Assembly (NCBI RefSeq): GCF_038594945.1
Contig: NZ_JBCFYD010000001.1
Span: 1,488,001 to 1,552,000, forward strand
DNA from: Fodinibius sp. Rm-B-1B1-1
GTDB lineage: Bacteria; Bacteroidota; Rhodothermia; Balneolales; Balneolaceae
Direction of reading: 5' to 3'
DNA length: 64,000 bases
Below the pieces are notes generated by a model that saw nothing but the letters and a program-made list of their open reading frames with translations, had not been told where the DNA came from and made no database searches. Positions 36,269-43,703 of the stretch are shown piece after piece; positions within the stretch are counted from its first letter, which is position 1; each line of letters opens with the position of its first letter. Both the position numbers and the translations under genes were made by a program.

Positions 36269-36865
36269 ATGAGAAGGTTATCAATGAAAATACAGACGGT
36301 TTTAGTTGTGGTATTGGTAGGATTGATGGGCGTAGCCTGTGGTGTGGTGCCGCGTTCCTCACAGCCGCCATCAAGGCCTGTTGCTTCTGATAGACCTTCA
36401 ACGTCATCAGGTTCAGATACCTCAACGGCTACTGAAAGTTCTACACCGTCTTCAGCTGATGAGGCAGTTCAACCTGCTATGAAAGTATCTTCCCTGAATG
36501 AGGTTAAAGCTTCATTAATGCAGGCATATCGTGACTGGCAGGGCACTCCCTATGTGCTGGGAGGAGGATCACAGGAAGGGGTTGATTGCTCACGACTCGT
36601 CAATATTGTACTTGATGATTACTTTGGGATTGATGTGCCAACGAATACCAAAGAGCAGTTAAGTGTGGGCAATAAAATTCGAAGAAGTGCTGTGCGAACG
36701 GGCGATCTCGTATTCTTTAAAACGGGACGAAAAACACTGCATGTGGGCATTGCTGTTAATAGTGGAGAATTTTTACATGCCTCAACCTCAAATGGGGTGA
36801 TGATAAGTAAACTCGGAAAAAGCTATTGGCGCAATCGGTTTTTAGCGGCCCGACGTGTTTTTTAA
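36269..36865 (+). CDS. NlpC/P60 (C40) cell-wall peptidase lipoprotein
   Basis: The 193-198-residue protein has a lipoprotein signal (lipobox MGVAC), a Ser/Thr/Pro-rich spacer (about 27-72), and an NlpC/P60 domain (about 82-198): GTPYVLGGGSQEGVDCSRLVN split as YVLGGGSQEGVDCSRL with the catalytic Cys, RTGDLVFFKTG, LHVGIAV with the catalytic His, and FLHAS. It resembles Spr/MepS-type endopeptidases that cleave peptide cross-links in murein. The ATG at 36269 and a second at 36284 are both possible. It stands alone between pdxJ and DUF805. Confidence 0.9.
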   Translation: MRRLSMKIQTVLVVVLVGLMGVACGVVPRSSQPPSRPVASDRPSTSSGSDTSTATESSTPSSADEAVQPAMKVSSLNEVKASLMQAYRDWQGTPYVLGGGSQEGVDCSRLVNIVLDDYFGIDVPTNTKEQLSVGNKIRRSAVRTGDLVFFKTGRKTLHVGIAVNSGEFLHASTSNGVMISKLGKSYWRNRFLAARRVF

Positions 36866-36895
36866 TAATCAGGGGTAAATATTTGTTTTTTTCAG

Positions 36896-36966
36896 AAAAG
36901 AGTTGACTCTTAGCCTGTAGTGGCAAATCCTTCCGTGATGGTTGATCGAGGGTACAACTCTTTTTT
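36896..36966 (+). terminator. Long-loop hairpin with T-run after the NlpC/P60 gene
   Basis: AAAAGAGTTG (36896-36905) pairs with CAACTCTTTT (36955-36964), and the T-run continues to 36966. The 49-nt loop is unusually long for a plain terminator. It starts 31 bp after the NlpC stop codon. Confidence 0.55.
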
Positions 36967-37032
36967 AATTAAATCACGTGACGATGCGTTGCATTGTTAC
37001 AAGGGTAAATTAAGGACGATTAGAAATAGAAA

Positions 37033-37066
37033 AACCGAGCTGTCCATGTAGTGAACAAGCTCGGTT
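37033..37066 (-). terminator. Intrinsic terminator of the DUF805 gene
   Basis: AACCGAGCT (37033-37041) and AGCTCGGTT (37058-37066) form a 9-bp stem. On the minus strand the hairpin is followed by an interrupted U-run (AAAA on the plus strand, partly in the stem). It lies 24 bp after the DUF805 stop. Confidence 0.65.
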
Positions 37067-37090
37067 ATCAAATCAACATAAAAAGCGTAT

Positions 37091-37486
37091 TTACGCCACG
37101 GCCGTAGATCCCACTTCTTTGGGATTTTCGCCGTACTGGTTAGCGCCCGGCTGACTGTCTTGAACATAAAACACAATTAAGGCAATCGTCCCGATTACGG
37201 GGATAAAGCCGATAAGGAGCCACCATCCGCTGCGTCCCGTATCGTGCAACCGGCGAACACTTACCGCTAAGCTGGGAATGAAAACGGCCAACGAATACAA
37301 GCCCAGAATACTCATAATAACTAAGCCAATACTTGATTCGGGGTTCATTCCTCCAAACATTATCATAACCGTTTGTAGCGCCATAATTATTAAGAAATGA
37401 ACCAGTGAAAACATCCAGAACTCTTTACGACGAGCACGGCCTTCAAATTCAGCATACTGCTTTAATACTTTAACATACCATTCCAT
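37091..37486 (-). CDS. DUF805 family membrane protein
   Basis: The 131-residue protein has four hydrophobic segments and the DUF805 hallmarks FEGRARRKEFWMFSL near the N-terminus and SVRRLHDTGRSGWWLLIGFIP before the last helices. The family is found across bacteria and has no established biochemical role. The C-terminal tail (QPGANQYGENPKEVG) matches the family's usual ending PGxNxYGPxP. It is monocistronic and divergent from a small membrane protein gene. Confidence 0.9.
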   Translation of the reverse strand: MEWYVKVLKQYAEFEGRARRKEFWMFSLVHFLIIMALQTVMIMFGGMNPESSIGLVIMSILGLYSLAVFIPSLAVSVRRLHDTGRSGWWLLIGFIPVIGTIALIVFYVQDSQPGANQYGENPKEVGSTAVA

Positions 37487-37627
37487 AAGCTCTCCTTGGT
37501 TTAATTTTGTATTTTAATGTACCCCTAATAAAATTAACATGACTAAGAATAGAAGAATACCCATAAGTTGCAAGTTTAGCTTCTATATTGGGAGATTGAA
37601 TTACACGACAAGGAATAGTTTAGATAA

Positions 37628-37816
37628 ATGGTACTTATTCTGTTGGCGGTTGTATTAGGTTTAGGACTTTTAATTTGGCTTTGGAAGGGACCGGTAAAAA
37701 ACACAGTTACCGCCATAAAAAGAAATGGAAGTAGTGCTGCCGAGGCTTATGGAATTATTTTATTTCTCACATCGGCTATGGGATTTAGCATCTACCTGAT
37801 AGCAACTATTCTATAG
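37628..37816 (+). CDS. Small membrane protein of unknown function (62 aa)
   Basis: The ORF starts at an ATG, has two hydrophobic segments (VLILLAVVLGLGLLIWLW at 2-19 and AYGIILFLTSAMGFSIYLIATIL at 40-62, given as AYGIILFLT and GFSIYLIATIL), and a basic loop VKNTVTAIKRNGS between them. I do not recognise a family. It ends 6 bp before the convergent DUF3127 gene. Coding status is likely but rests only on length, topology and the lack of any better frame. Confidence 0.55.
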   Translation: MVLILLAVVLGLGLLIWLWKGPVKNTVTAIKRNGSSAAEAYGIILFLTSAMGFSIYLIATIL

Positions 37817-37821
37817 CCCAA

Positions 37822-38163
37822 TTAAAAGGGTACGTCGTGGTCCATATCCGACATATCAATGACATTTTCCTCGGGATCGTCTGAGTCTCCGTCCCCACGT
37901 TCCACCTTCCAGGCTTTGACATCGGTATACCAATTGCCCTTGTACTCTCGGCTCTGTAGATCTACATACACTGTTACTTCTTCGCCCTCCTGAACATTAA
38001 ACTGGTCAATTTTATCGCCCCACTGGGTAATACAAATTTTCTTGGGATACTTGCCCGGCGTTTCCAAGATAAAATCCTGCTTACGCCATTCCCCGTTTTT
38101 ACCTGTTCCGGACTGTTCTTCGAGGATTTGTGCGACTTTTCCTTTTACTTTCAACTCATCCAT
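37822..38163 (-). CDS. DUF3127 protein, OB-fold-like with SSB-like acidic tip
   Basis: The 113-residue protein starts MDELKVKGKVAQILEEQSGTG and has GEWRKQDFILETPGKYPKKICI and FNVQEGEEVTVYVDLQSREY, the core of DUF3127, a small family common in Bacteroidota and predicted to take an OB fold. Its function is not established. The last residues, DMSDMDHDVPF, are preceded by an acidic stretch and look like the C-terminal tip of single-stranded DNA-binding protein (DFDDDIPF), which is the docking site for repair and replication partners. A role at single-stranded nucleic acid is therefore an attractive inference. Confidence 0.85.
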   Translation of the reverse strand: MDELKVKGKVAQILEEQSGTGKNGEWRKQDFILETPGKYPKKICITQWGDKIDQFNVQEGEEVTVYVDLQSREYKGNWYTDVKAWKVERGDGDSDDPEENVIDMSDMDHDVPF

Positions 38164-38246
38164 AATATCTGTTCGCTCTTTTCGGCCTTACATTTTGCGT
38201 CAATGAGGATAGGCATGCCTGCCATTTATATCAATTAAAATATGGG

Positions 38247-39167
38247 TTATTTGTCGGATGAGGTTTTGCCTAAACTCATGGGAGGATAGTCGGCCATGAG
38301 ATACGAAATATTTTCATTTTTCTTGATGTCTGTCACCGTCATGGTAACCTGTTCTCCGGTGTTATGATTATCACTTTTCATTTCCATAACCATGCCGTGG
38401 GGATACTCGTCGGGAATTTTGCCTCTCATCTGTTTGGCATTGGCATGCGCTTTAAAAAGCTGCGTCATCCCAAAATCCTCGTCGCGGGTTACCCAAACTT
38501 CCACGGTTTCCTCATCGGTTTGAGATCGATATCCATCACAAGCATAGCCCAAAATATTTTTGCTGCCAATCTTCTCATATCCGCGCCACTCTTCGAGCTC
38601 ATCCCAATTGGTATCGTCCTGCAAAAGGCTGTCATTTGCAGTAACATGCTGATCCCATGCATAGCCAAAAGAAAATTTGTTACCTTCATTTTCCATTAGC
38701 ATGAGCATCGCTTCGTTCGTGAAGTCGTAAATAATGAAAAGGTCGCCTTCCTGTTTTTCCATCTCCTCGGAGCGGAACTTGGTGCCAGTATAAGTACCGT
38801 CATCACTAAAGTGCATATCCATGATAAGTGGCTCTTCTTCCTTGCCATTTTTATCGCGTGATTGTACCTCCATCGTCGTTACTGTTTGGAAGGCATATTG
38901 ATCCTCCATTTTAATATTACTGCTCATCGCGAACGGGACCCGCATTCCATTGGAACTATCGGCCTCCCATTCCCCAAAGATCGAATTCCAAGATCGTTCT
39001 ACGGCTTGCTCGGCGGCCCGTTGGACCTGCTCTGCCAGTTTTTCTTCGGCTTTTTGTTCTGCGGCTTGTTGCGCCTTCTTTTTAAGTCGATTTAATAGCT
39101 GCGCCTCTGCATCTACGCTCAGGCTTGTCAATAGAATAGTCGTGATAAGGCCAATTAGAAATCTCAT
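38247..39167 (-). CDS. Secreted DUF4412-like protein
   Basis: The 306-residue protein has a signal peptide (about 1-22, ending VDAEAQ), a charged Ala/Glu/Lys/Gln-rich helix (about 25-60, LKKKAQQAAEQKAEEKLAEQ), and a beta-rich domain with FTNEAMLMLM, ILGYACDGYRSQ and EVWVTRDEDFG, which resembles DUF4412. That family is typical of periplasmic or secreted proteins of Bacteroidota and has no known activity. It is probably a single-gene unit; the gap to DUF3127 downstream is 83 bp. Confidence 0.75.
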   Translation of the reverse strand: MRFLIGLITTILLTSLSVDAEAQLLNRLKKKAQQAAEQKAEEKLAEQVQRAAEQAVERSWNSIFGEWEADSSNGMRVPFAMSSNIKMEDQYAFQTVTTMEVQSRDKNGKEEEPLIMDMHFSDDGTYTGTKFRSEEMEKQEGDLFIIYDFTNEAMLMLMENEGNKFSFGYAWDQHVTANDSLLQDDTNWDELEEWRGYEKIGSKNILGYACDGYRSQTDEETVEVWVTRDEDFGMTQLFKAHANAKQMRGKIPDEYPHGMVMEMKSDNHNTGEQVTMTVTDIKKNENISYLMADYPPMSLGKTSSDK

Positions 39168-39375
39168 GATGTATGCTCCGTTATGCTCACTGTTTTTGTT
39201 GGTAGTTTTAAAATTTACTTCAAATTACTGTAAAAACATATAGTTACAGCGAAAAATTATCTCATTAATATGTCAAAAGTAATCAATGATATCTGAATGT
39301 TAGATAGGGGATTTTTGTACTTTACATATCAGAGAAAGTATTATCACTGGCTTTAACAACATATGGTTGTCTCCC

Positions 39376-40971
39376 ATGGATTCACCACTCATTTCGTTCT
39401 TACAATCGCCCGACGCATATGCCCATAGCCCGGATTCAGTGACCCATGTACAGACGCATATTTCGCATGTTTTTATCGCTTCTCCATACGTGTATAAATG
39501 CAAAAAGTCGGTCGACTTTGGGTTCTTGGATTACAGTTCGCTCGAAAAGCGTAGGAAATTTTGTGACCGAGAAGTGGAACTAAATCGCCGGCTGTCAGAT
39601 GGTATATATCTTGGAGTAGCTGCTATTGTAAAAGATGGGGATTCGTACCAGTTGACGGATGAGAAAGCGGCGGACGATAAAGTCGTTGAGTACGCCGTAA
39701 AAATGAAGCAGCTGCCGGAAGAGTATTTTCTGCACAGTTATCTTGAGCAGGATACCCTCAGTAAAAAACACCTCGATCGAGTGGCCGACAAGCTGGCTGA
39801 TTTTTACTTGAGTCAGCAGCCTGATGAAGAGATCTTACAATACGGAGAGATCGAGAGCATTAAAGTAAATACGGATGAAAATTTTGAGCAGACCCGCGAT
39901 TTTGTGGACGAAACCATAGCAGAGAATGCCTATAAGGCCATTCAATATTTTACGAATCAATATTTTGAAAAACGCGGTGGTCTTTTTGAGCGACGGGTTG
40001 CTCAAAAGCGCATTGTTGACGGCCATGGTGATCTGCACCTTGAGCACATCCACATTACGCCTGACAGCGTGCAGATCTATGATTGCATCGAATTCAATGA
40101 TCGATTTCGGTATGGTGATTTGGCCGTGGACTTAGCTTTCTTGGCTATGGACTTGGATTTCAATGATCGCTGGAGTGACGAGCGCTATTTTATTGATCAG
40201 ATGGCCGAGAAGTTGGATGACCCCGACCTGCCCAAGATTATTGATTTCTACAAGTGTTACCGCGCCTACGTAAAGGGCAAAGTAAAAAGTCTGCAAAGCG
40301 GGGAACCGGAAGTACCCAAAAAGGATCGTCAGCGAGCCCGGCAAACCGCCCAGCAATATTTCGATCTTTCACTGCGCTATGCGTTACTGGGATCGCGGCC
40401 ATCGGCAATTATATTTATGGGGAAGGTGGGTACAGGCAAAAGTACGCTTGCTCGTCACCTGCACAAAAAGCTTAGCATCGAATATTTTTCTACCGATGAA
40501 ATCAGAAAAAGGTTGGCTGGTTTGCCACTCGAAGAACGGACGCCTTCTACCAAACGGGATACTTTATATTCTGAAAAGATGTCAGAGCAAACGTATCAAC
40601 AGCTTTTGGATAAGGCAGAGTCTAACATCAGGGCAGGGAAAAGTATTATTTTGGATGCCACATTCAGCAGCAGATCATCGAGAGAAAAGCTGATAAAGAA
40701 GTTGACGTCTCTCAATGTGCAGCTGTTATTTGTTGAGGCTCAGGCTCCTGAGAACATTATAAAACAGCGGCTTAAAGCCCGTGAAAATCAGGATGATGTT
40801 ATTTCCGATGCGCGCATTGAAGATTTTGATAAATTGGATCGTCGCTATGAACCGCCCGCAGAGTTGGAGGGTAAGCAGCTTGTTGAGGTAGCTACGGACC
40901 GCGACTTGACGAATACGATTGAGCAGTTATACCGGGCGTTGGCAGAACGAAATATTATAACTTATTCGTAA
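39376..40971 (+). CDS. Fused APH-like kinase and AAA_33 ATP-binding protein
   Basis: The 531-residue protein joins an N-terminal aminoglycoside-phosphotransferase-like domain (about 1-330), with the Brenner motif HGDLHLEHIHI and DCIEFNDRFRYGDLAVDLAFLAMDL (given as DCIEFNDRFR), to a C-terminal P-loop kinase domain of the zeta-toxin/AAA_33 kind starting IIFMGKVGTGKSTLARHL. This two-domain architecture is widespread and uncharacterised; the name should not be taken as evidence of antibiotic resistance. The ATG at 39376 is preferred to an in-frame TTG 9 nt upstream. It is convergent with the ECF41 gene and overlaps its 3' end by about 10 bp. Confidence 0.88.
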   Translation: MDSPLISFLQSPDAYAHSPDSVTHVQTHISHVFIASPYVYKCKKSVDFGFLDYSSLEKRRKFCDREVELNRRLSDGIYLGVAAIVKDGDSYQLTDEKAADDKVVEYAVKMKQLPEEYFLHSYLEQDTLSKKHLDRVADKLADFYLSQQPDEEILQYGEIESIKVNTDENFEQTRDFVDETIAENAYKAIQYFTNQYFEKRGGLFERRVAQKRIVDGHGDLHLEHIHITPDSVQIYDCIEFNDRFRYGDLAVDLAFLAMDLDFNDRWSDERYFIDQMAEKLDDPDLPKIIDFYKCYRAYVKGKVKSLQSGEPEVPKKDRQRARQTAQQYFDLSLRYALLGSRPSAIIFMGKVGTGKSTLARHLHKKLSIEYFSTDEIRKRLAGLPLEERTPSTKRDTLYSEKMSEQTYQQLLDKAESNIRAGKSIILDATFSSRSSREKLIKKLTSLNVQLLFVEAQAPENIIKQRLKARENQDDVISDARIEDFDKLDRRYEPPAELEGKQLVEVATDRDLTNTIEQLYRALAERNIITYS

Positions 40972-41828
40972 GCTTCGAGCTTTGATGGGTTTAATATCAC
41001 AAAGATTGCAGAAATTCTACTTCTGTGAATATGGAAGGTCCAGATACTGTGGAGTGTTTCCCGTTGATATACTTTAAAGCCGGGGCAATTATTAACGGAA
41101 GTCATCTCAAGATCAATATCGGCCTCATTTTTTTCTGCAATGCTGATCAAAAACTTGCTTACTTTTTTCATGCTATCGATGGGTTTAGGAGCTGCCGTTA
41201 CTTCTCCACCTCCATCGGAATACAGAACAGCATTGTCCGTTAATATTGCCTGAAGCTTATCCATATCGCGGAGGTAGAGTGCTTCGATAAATTCATCTAC
41301 GATTTGTTGGGATTCTGGGTTAGGGGTAATATTGGATATCGTGCTATGCTGGATATTTTGGCGTGCCCGCTGCGCGGCCTTCCGGCAAGTTGCCGGCTTT
41401 TTGTCAACCAGTTCTGATATTTCAGAAAATTTGTAGCCGAAAACGTCGTGGAGCAGATATATGGCTCGCTGATCGGGGGACAGATTTTCTAAAAGATACA
41501 GTAGGGCAACAGTCAGCTTTTCGTGGAGTTCAATATTAGAATCTGGAAGATTGGAGTCCGAATCTACAACAGGTTGGGGCAGCCATGGTCCCATATATTC
41601 CTCCCGCTGACTTTTCGCCGACCGGTATCGGTCAATACAAAGTCGGGAGACAATCGTTTTTAGATAACTTTCGTGATTGTGAACCTCCGTGTCGGACTCA
41701 TTCCACTTGATGTAGGCATCCTGTACAATATCTCGAGCATCCGGTAGGTTCCCCAGCATTCCGTAGGCAATATTGATGAGTTCTGCCCGATGTCGATTAA
41801 AGATTGTAGTCTTATTATCAGCATCCAT
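40962..41828 (-). CDS. ECF41-type RNA polymerase sigma factor with SnoaL-like tail
   Basis: The 288-residue protein has sigma region 2 (HRAELINIAYGMLGN, ARDIVQDAYIKW), region 4 (LSPDQRAIYLLHDVFGYKFSEIS) and a C-terminal SnoaL-like domain (about 172-288). All three ECF41 signature motifs are present in recognisable form: WLPQP (82-86, usual WLPEP), DGGG (205-208) and NPSKL (280-284, usual NPDKL). In ECF41 the C-terminal extension regulates sigma activity in place of an anti-sigma factor. It lies 12 bp downstream of a CxxC protein of the type that accompanies ECF41 and shares its promoter. Confidence 0.93.
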   Translation of the reverse strand: MDADNKTTIFNRHRAELINIAYGMLGNLPDARDIVQDAYIKWNESDTEVHNHESYLKTIVSRLCIDRYRSAKSQREEYMGPWLPQPVVDSDSNLPDSNIELHEKLTVALLYLLENLSPDQRAIYLLHDVFGYKFSEISELVDKKPATCRKAAQRARQNIQHSTISNITPNPESQQIVDEFIEALYLRDMDKLQAILTDNAVLYSDGGGEVTAAPKPIDSMKKVSKFLISIAEKNEADIDLEMTSVNNCPGFKVYQRETLHSIWTFHIHRSRISAIFVILNPSKLEAYE

Positions 41829-41840
41829 AATAGTATTATG

Positions 41841-42419
41841 CTATACAGAGCAGAGGTTGTCAGTACCTATCTGCAGCGGTTTGTTGATAAGATTGTAATA
41901 GTTTTCTGTGGCATTGAGCCACGTAATTTCCACAATTTCTGTATCATTGTAATAGCGTTGCAGTTCCTCAAAAAGAGGATCAGCCACTTCTTTTTCAAGG
42001 GTAACCTGTTCCACATATCTGAGTGCTGTCTTCTCGGCCTTACTAAAAACGTCGGAAGATTGATAGTTGAGCAACTGTTCATATTTTTGAATTTCGACCT
42101 CATCTTCGGCCGCAGCCTTGGCAATATCGATGCAAAACGAACAGCCGTTGAGTGTTGCTATATAGCTTTTGATATAAAACACCAGGTCTTTTGACAGCGA
42201 TAGATTTTTTTCGATGCTCATTAGTTTTTGGGAGAGTGAGAGGGTATCTGTCATCCGCGCCTGAACTACTTTTATGGGAGTAATGACTTTACCCATCTTT
42301 TTCTTTGTGAGCCAGTAGGCCAGCTTAAGCTTGATGCTCCGTGGATTTTCAATAGGTGCTATGCGCGGGCTTTGGTTACTACTATTTTCGGTTGTTGTAG
42401 TTAATTCCAGCTCGTCCAT
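41841..42419 (-). CDS. AhpD-like/carboxymuconolactone decarboxylase-family protein (ECF41 partner)
   Basis: The 192-residue helical protein carries the redox motif NGCSFCIDIA with C93 and C96, the CxxC of AhpD-like alkylhydroperoxidase proteins, followed by KAEKTALRYVEQVT and EIVEITWLNATENYYNLIN. Members of this family (along with oxidoreductases and epimerases) are the usual neighbours and targets of ECF41 sigma factors. It is the first gene of the two-gene unit. An ECF41-type promoter lies 34-60 bp upstream of its ATG. A peroxide or small-molecule redox role is likely but unproven. Confidence 0.85.
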   Translation of the reverse strand: MDELELTTTTENSSNQSPRIAPIENPRSIKLKLAYWLTKKKMGKVITPIKVVQARMTDTLSLSQKLMSIEKNLSLSKDLVFYIKSYIATLNGCSFCIDIAKAAAEDEVEIQKYEQLLNYQSSDVFSKAEKTALRYVEQVTLEKEVADPLFEELQRYYNDTEIVEITWLNATENYYNLINKPLQIGTDNLCSV

Positions 42420-42452
42420 GATAATGTGTTTTAATTCGAGGTAACATTATAA

Positions 42453-42479
42453 GACGAAATAGCCGGCCGGAATGTGACA
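42453..42479 (-). promoter_or_regulatory. ECF41-type autoregulated promoter
   Basis: On the minus strand TGTCACA (plus-strand 42473-42479) and CGTC (42453-42456) are separated by 16 nt. This is the described consensus for ECF41 promoters (TGTCACA at -35, CGTC at -10). It lies 34 bp upstream of the CxxC-protein ATG, so the sigma factor probably drives its own operon. Confidence 0.8.
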
Positions 42480-42503
42480 TCAGAAGGGAAGAGTGGGTAG
42501 AAG

Positions 42504-42956
42504 TTATTCGTTGCGGCTGAAAAAGAGTTGACGGTGGGGAAATTCGCGGGCTATAGAGACCAGCTGGTTCCATCCGCTTTTAACGGGACTGTTTTTGCCG
42601 CCCGCATTTTCTACTTCCGTTCCACTGGCCAAGGTGCCCGTGATATGGAGAGCGGAATCTTTTACTGAGGCGTTTATTTTCATAGAATAGCTGCCGAAAA
42701 GCCTTAAGATGGTGGGATCAAATTGCTTGTACCGTGTTTCGAGCGTCATAGGCTGCTCGTTGGATCGGAGTACTGTAAAGCCCATGTTGCCAAGGTGCAC
42801 CTCAAAGTTTTGATAGGCTTGGGAAGGAGCTTCATCAAAGGTGAGAATGATCGTGTCCGCATTGTCCATCATATTGATGGACGGTTCCGCCGGGGGCAGC
42901 GACGATCTGCAGGATGCTAACAAAATTACAAGAAAACTGATAGTGATAATTCTCAT
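42504..42956 (-). CDS. Hypothetical lipoprotein (150 aa)
   Basis: A short lipoprotein signal (MRIITISFLVILLASC, lipobox LASC) is followed by about 130 residues predicted to be mainly beta, with TIILTFDEAPSQAYQNFEVHLG and SYSMKINASVKDSALHITGTL as the clearest stretches. I do not recognise a family. It lies upstream of the ECF41 promoter on the same strand but is separated from it, so it is probably an independent unit. Confidence 0.7.
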   Translation of the reverse strand: MRIITISFLVILLASCRSSLPPAEPSINMMDNADTIILTFDEAPSQAYQNFEVHLGNMGFTVLRSNEQPMTLETRYKQFDPTILRLFGSYSMKINASVKDSALHITGTLASGTEVENAGGKNSPVKSGWNQLVSIAREFPHRQLFFSRNE

Positions 42957-43129
42957 AGCCCCGAAGTTGATTTCTGATAACAGATAATAAGGTACTACAA
43001 TTTTAGAAAGGGAGAAATAGGGATAGTAGGTATCTCTTTGGATATTATTTTGTTGATCAGTAGGTCGTATCTTCTCCCATATCCTCTAATAACTTCTTTG
43101 AAAACTTTGGGAGGCTTTTTCCAAAATCG

Positions 43130-43457
43130 AGGACTATATCTTCCAAATCATCTCGATCCTCAACAAACAGGAGCAGGGATTGAAGGTCCGAGACATCTGT
43201 CGCGAGCATGGCATCAGTGATGCGATCTTCTACAATTGGAAAGCCAAGTATGGCGGGGTTCAGCGTGAGTGAGCTGGCCCGTATTAAAGAGCTTGAAGCA
43301 GAAAATTCCAGACTTAAGCGCATGTATGCGGACCTGAGTCTGGTCCATTATGCCCTCAAAGACACTGTCGAAAAAAGTTGTAACCCCTGAACGCAGGTGG
43401 AAGATGGTTACTTACATGCGCGAATATCGAAATGTTTGTACTAATATTTGCACCTAA
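43130..43457 (+). pseudogene. IS3-family transposase remnant (orfA and start of orfB)
   Basis: Plus-strand fragments match IS3 OrfA in two frames: KQEQGLKVRDICREHGISDA with FYNWKAKYGG in one (about 43164-43260), then SELARIKELEAENSRLKRMY and ADLSLVHYALKDTVEK in another (from 43266). A frameshift lies near 43258-43266 where the usual GGMDVSEL junction is damaged. The first codons of OrfB follow (VTPERRWKMVTYMREYRNV, from 43380), and the frame then ends at 43457. No terminal inverted repeats are evident and most of orfB is gone. It lies against the terminator of the tRNA-Leu gene. Confidence 0.85.
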
Positions 43458-43462
43458 CATAG

Positions 43463-43497
43463 TAACCCCTTGTAAGTCAATAACTTACAAGGGGTTA
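43463..43497 (-). terminator. Terminator hairpin of the tRNA-Leu gene
   Basis: TAACCCCTTGTAAGT (43463-43477) and ACTTACAAGGGGTTA (43483-43497) form a perfect 15-bp stem with a 5-nt loop, starting 3 bp from the tRNA 3' end. There is no good U-run, but the position makes a terminator or processing role likely. Confidence 0.65.
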
Positions 43498-43499
43498 AG

Positions 43500-43584
43500 T
43501 GCCCAAGAGAGGACTCGAACCTCCACGGGGAAGATCCCCATATGCTCCTGAAGCATACGCGTCTACCAATTCCGCCACTTGGGC
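43500..43584 (-). tRNA. tRNA-Leu (anticodon CAG)
   Basis: On the minus strand the sequence starts GCCCAAGTGGCGGAATTGG and ends GTTCGAGTCCTCTCTTGGGCA. The acceptor stem GCCCAAG/CTTGGGC pairs fully. The anticodon arm is TATGC-TTCAGGA-GCATA, giving anticodon CAG for codon CUG. A long variable arm (GGGGATCTTCCCC) and the T-loop GTTCGAGTC confirm a class II leucine tRNA. The CCA end is not encoded. Confidence 0.96.
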
Positions 43585-43703
43585 AATTTCGCCAGATTTT
43601 TAGCGTGACAAATATAGGGGTTTTCATCACTAAATTGAAACACGCTTCCGTATTTTTATTTGATTCCCACCCAGTATTCGACTTGTGTTAAGCAATCTGG
43701 CTG

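Noticed and set aside
39376-40971. Aminoglycoside resistance gene
   Set aside because: The APH-like fold is shared by many kinases; the fusion with a P-loop kinase domain is a widespread chromosomal protein with no sign of resistance context.
43057-43323. 88-codon minus-strand frame over the IS3 remnant
   Set aside because: It is antisense to recognisable OrfA sequence and shows no family features.
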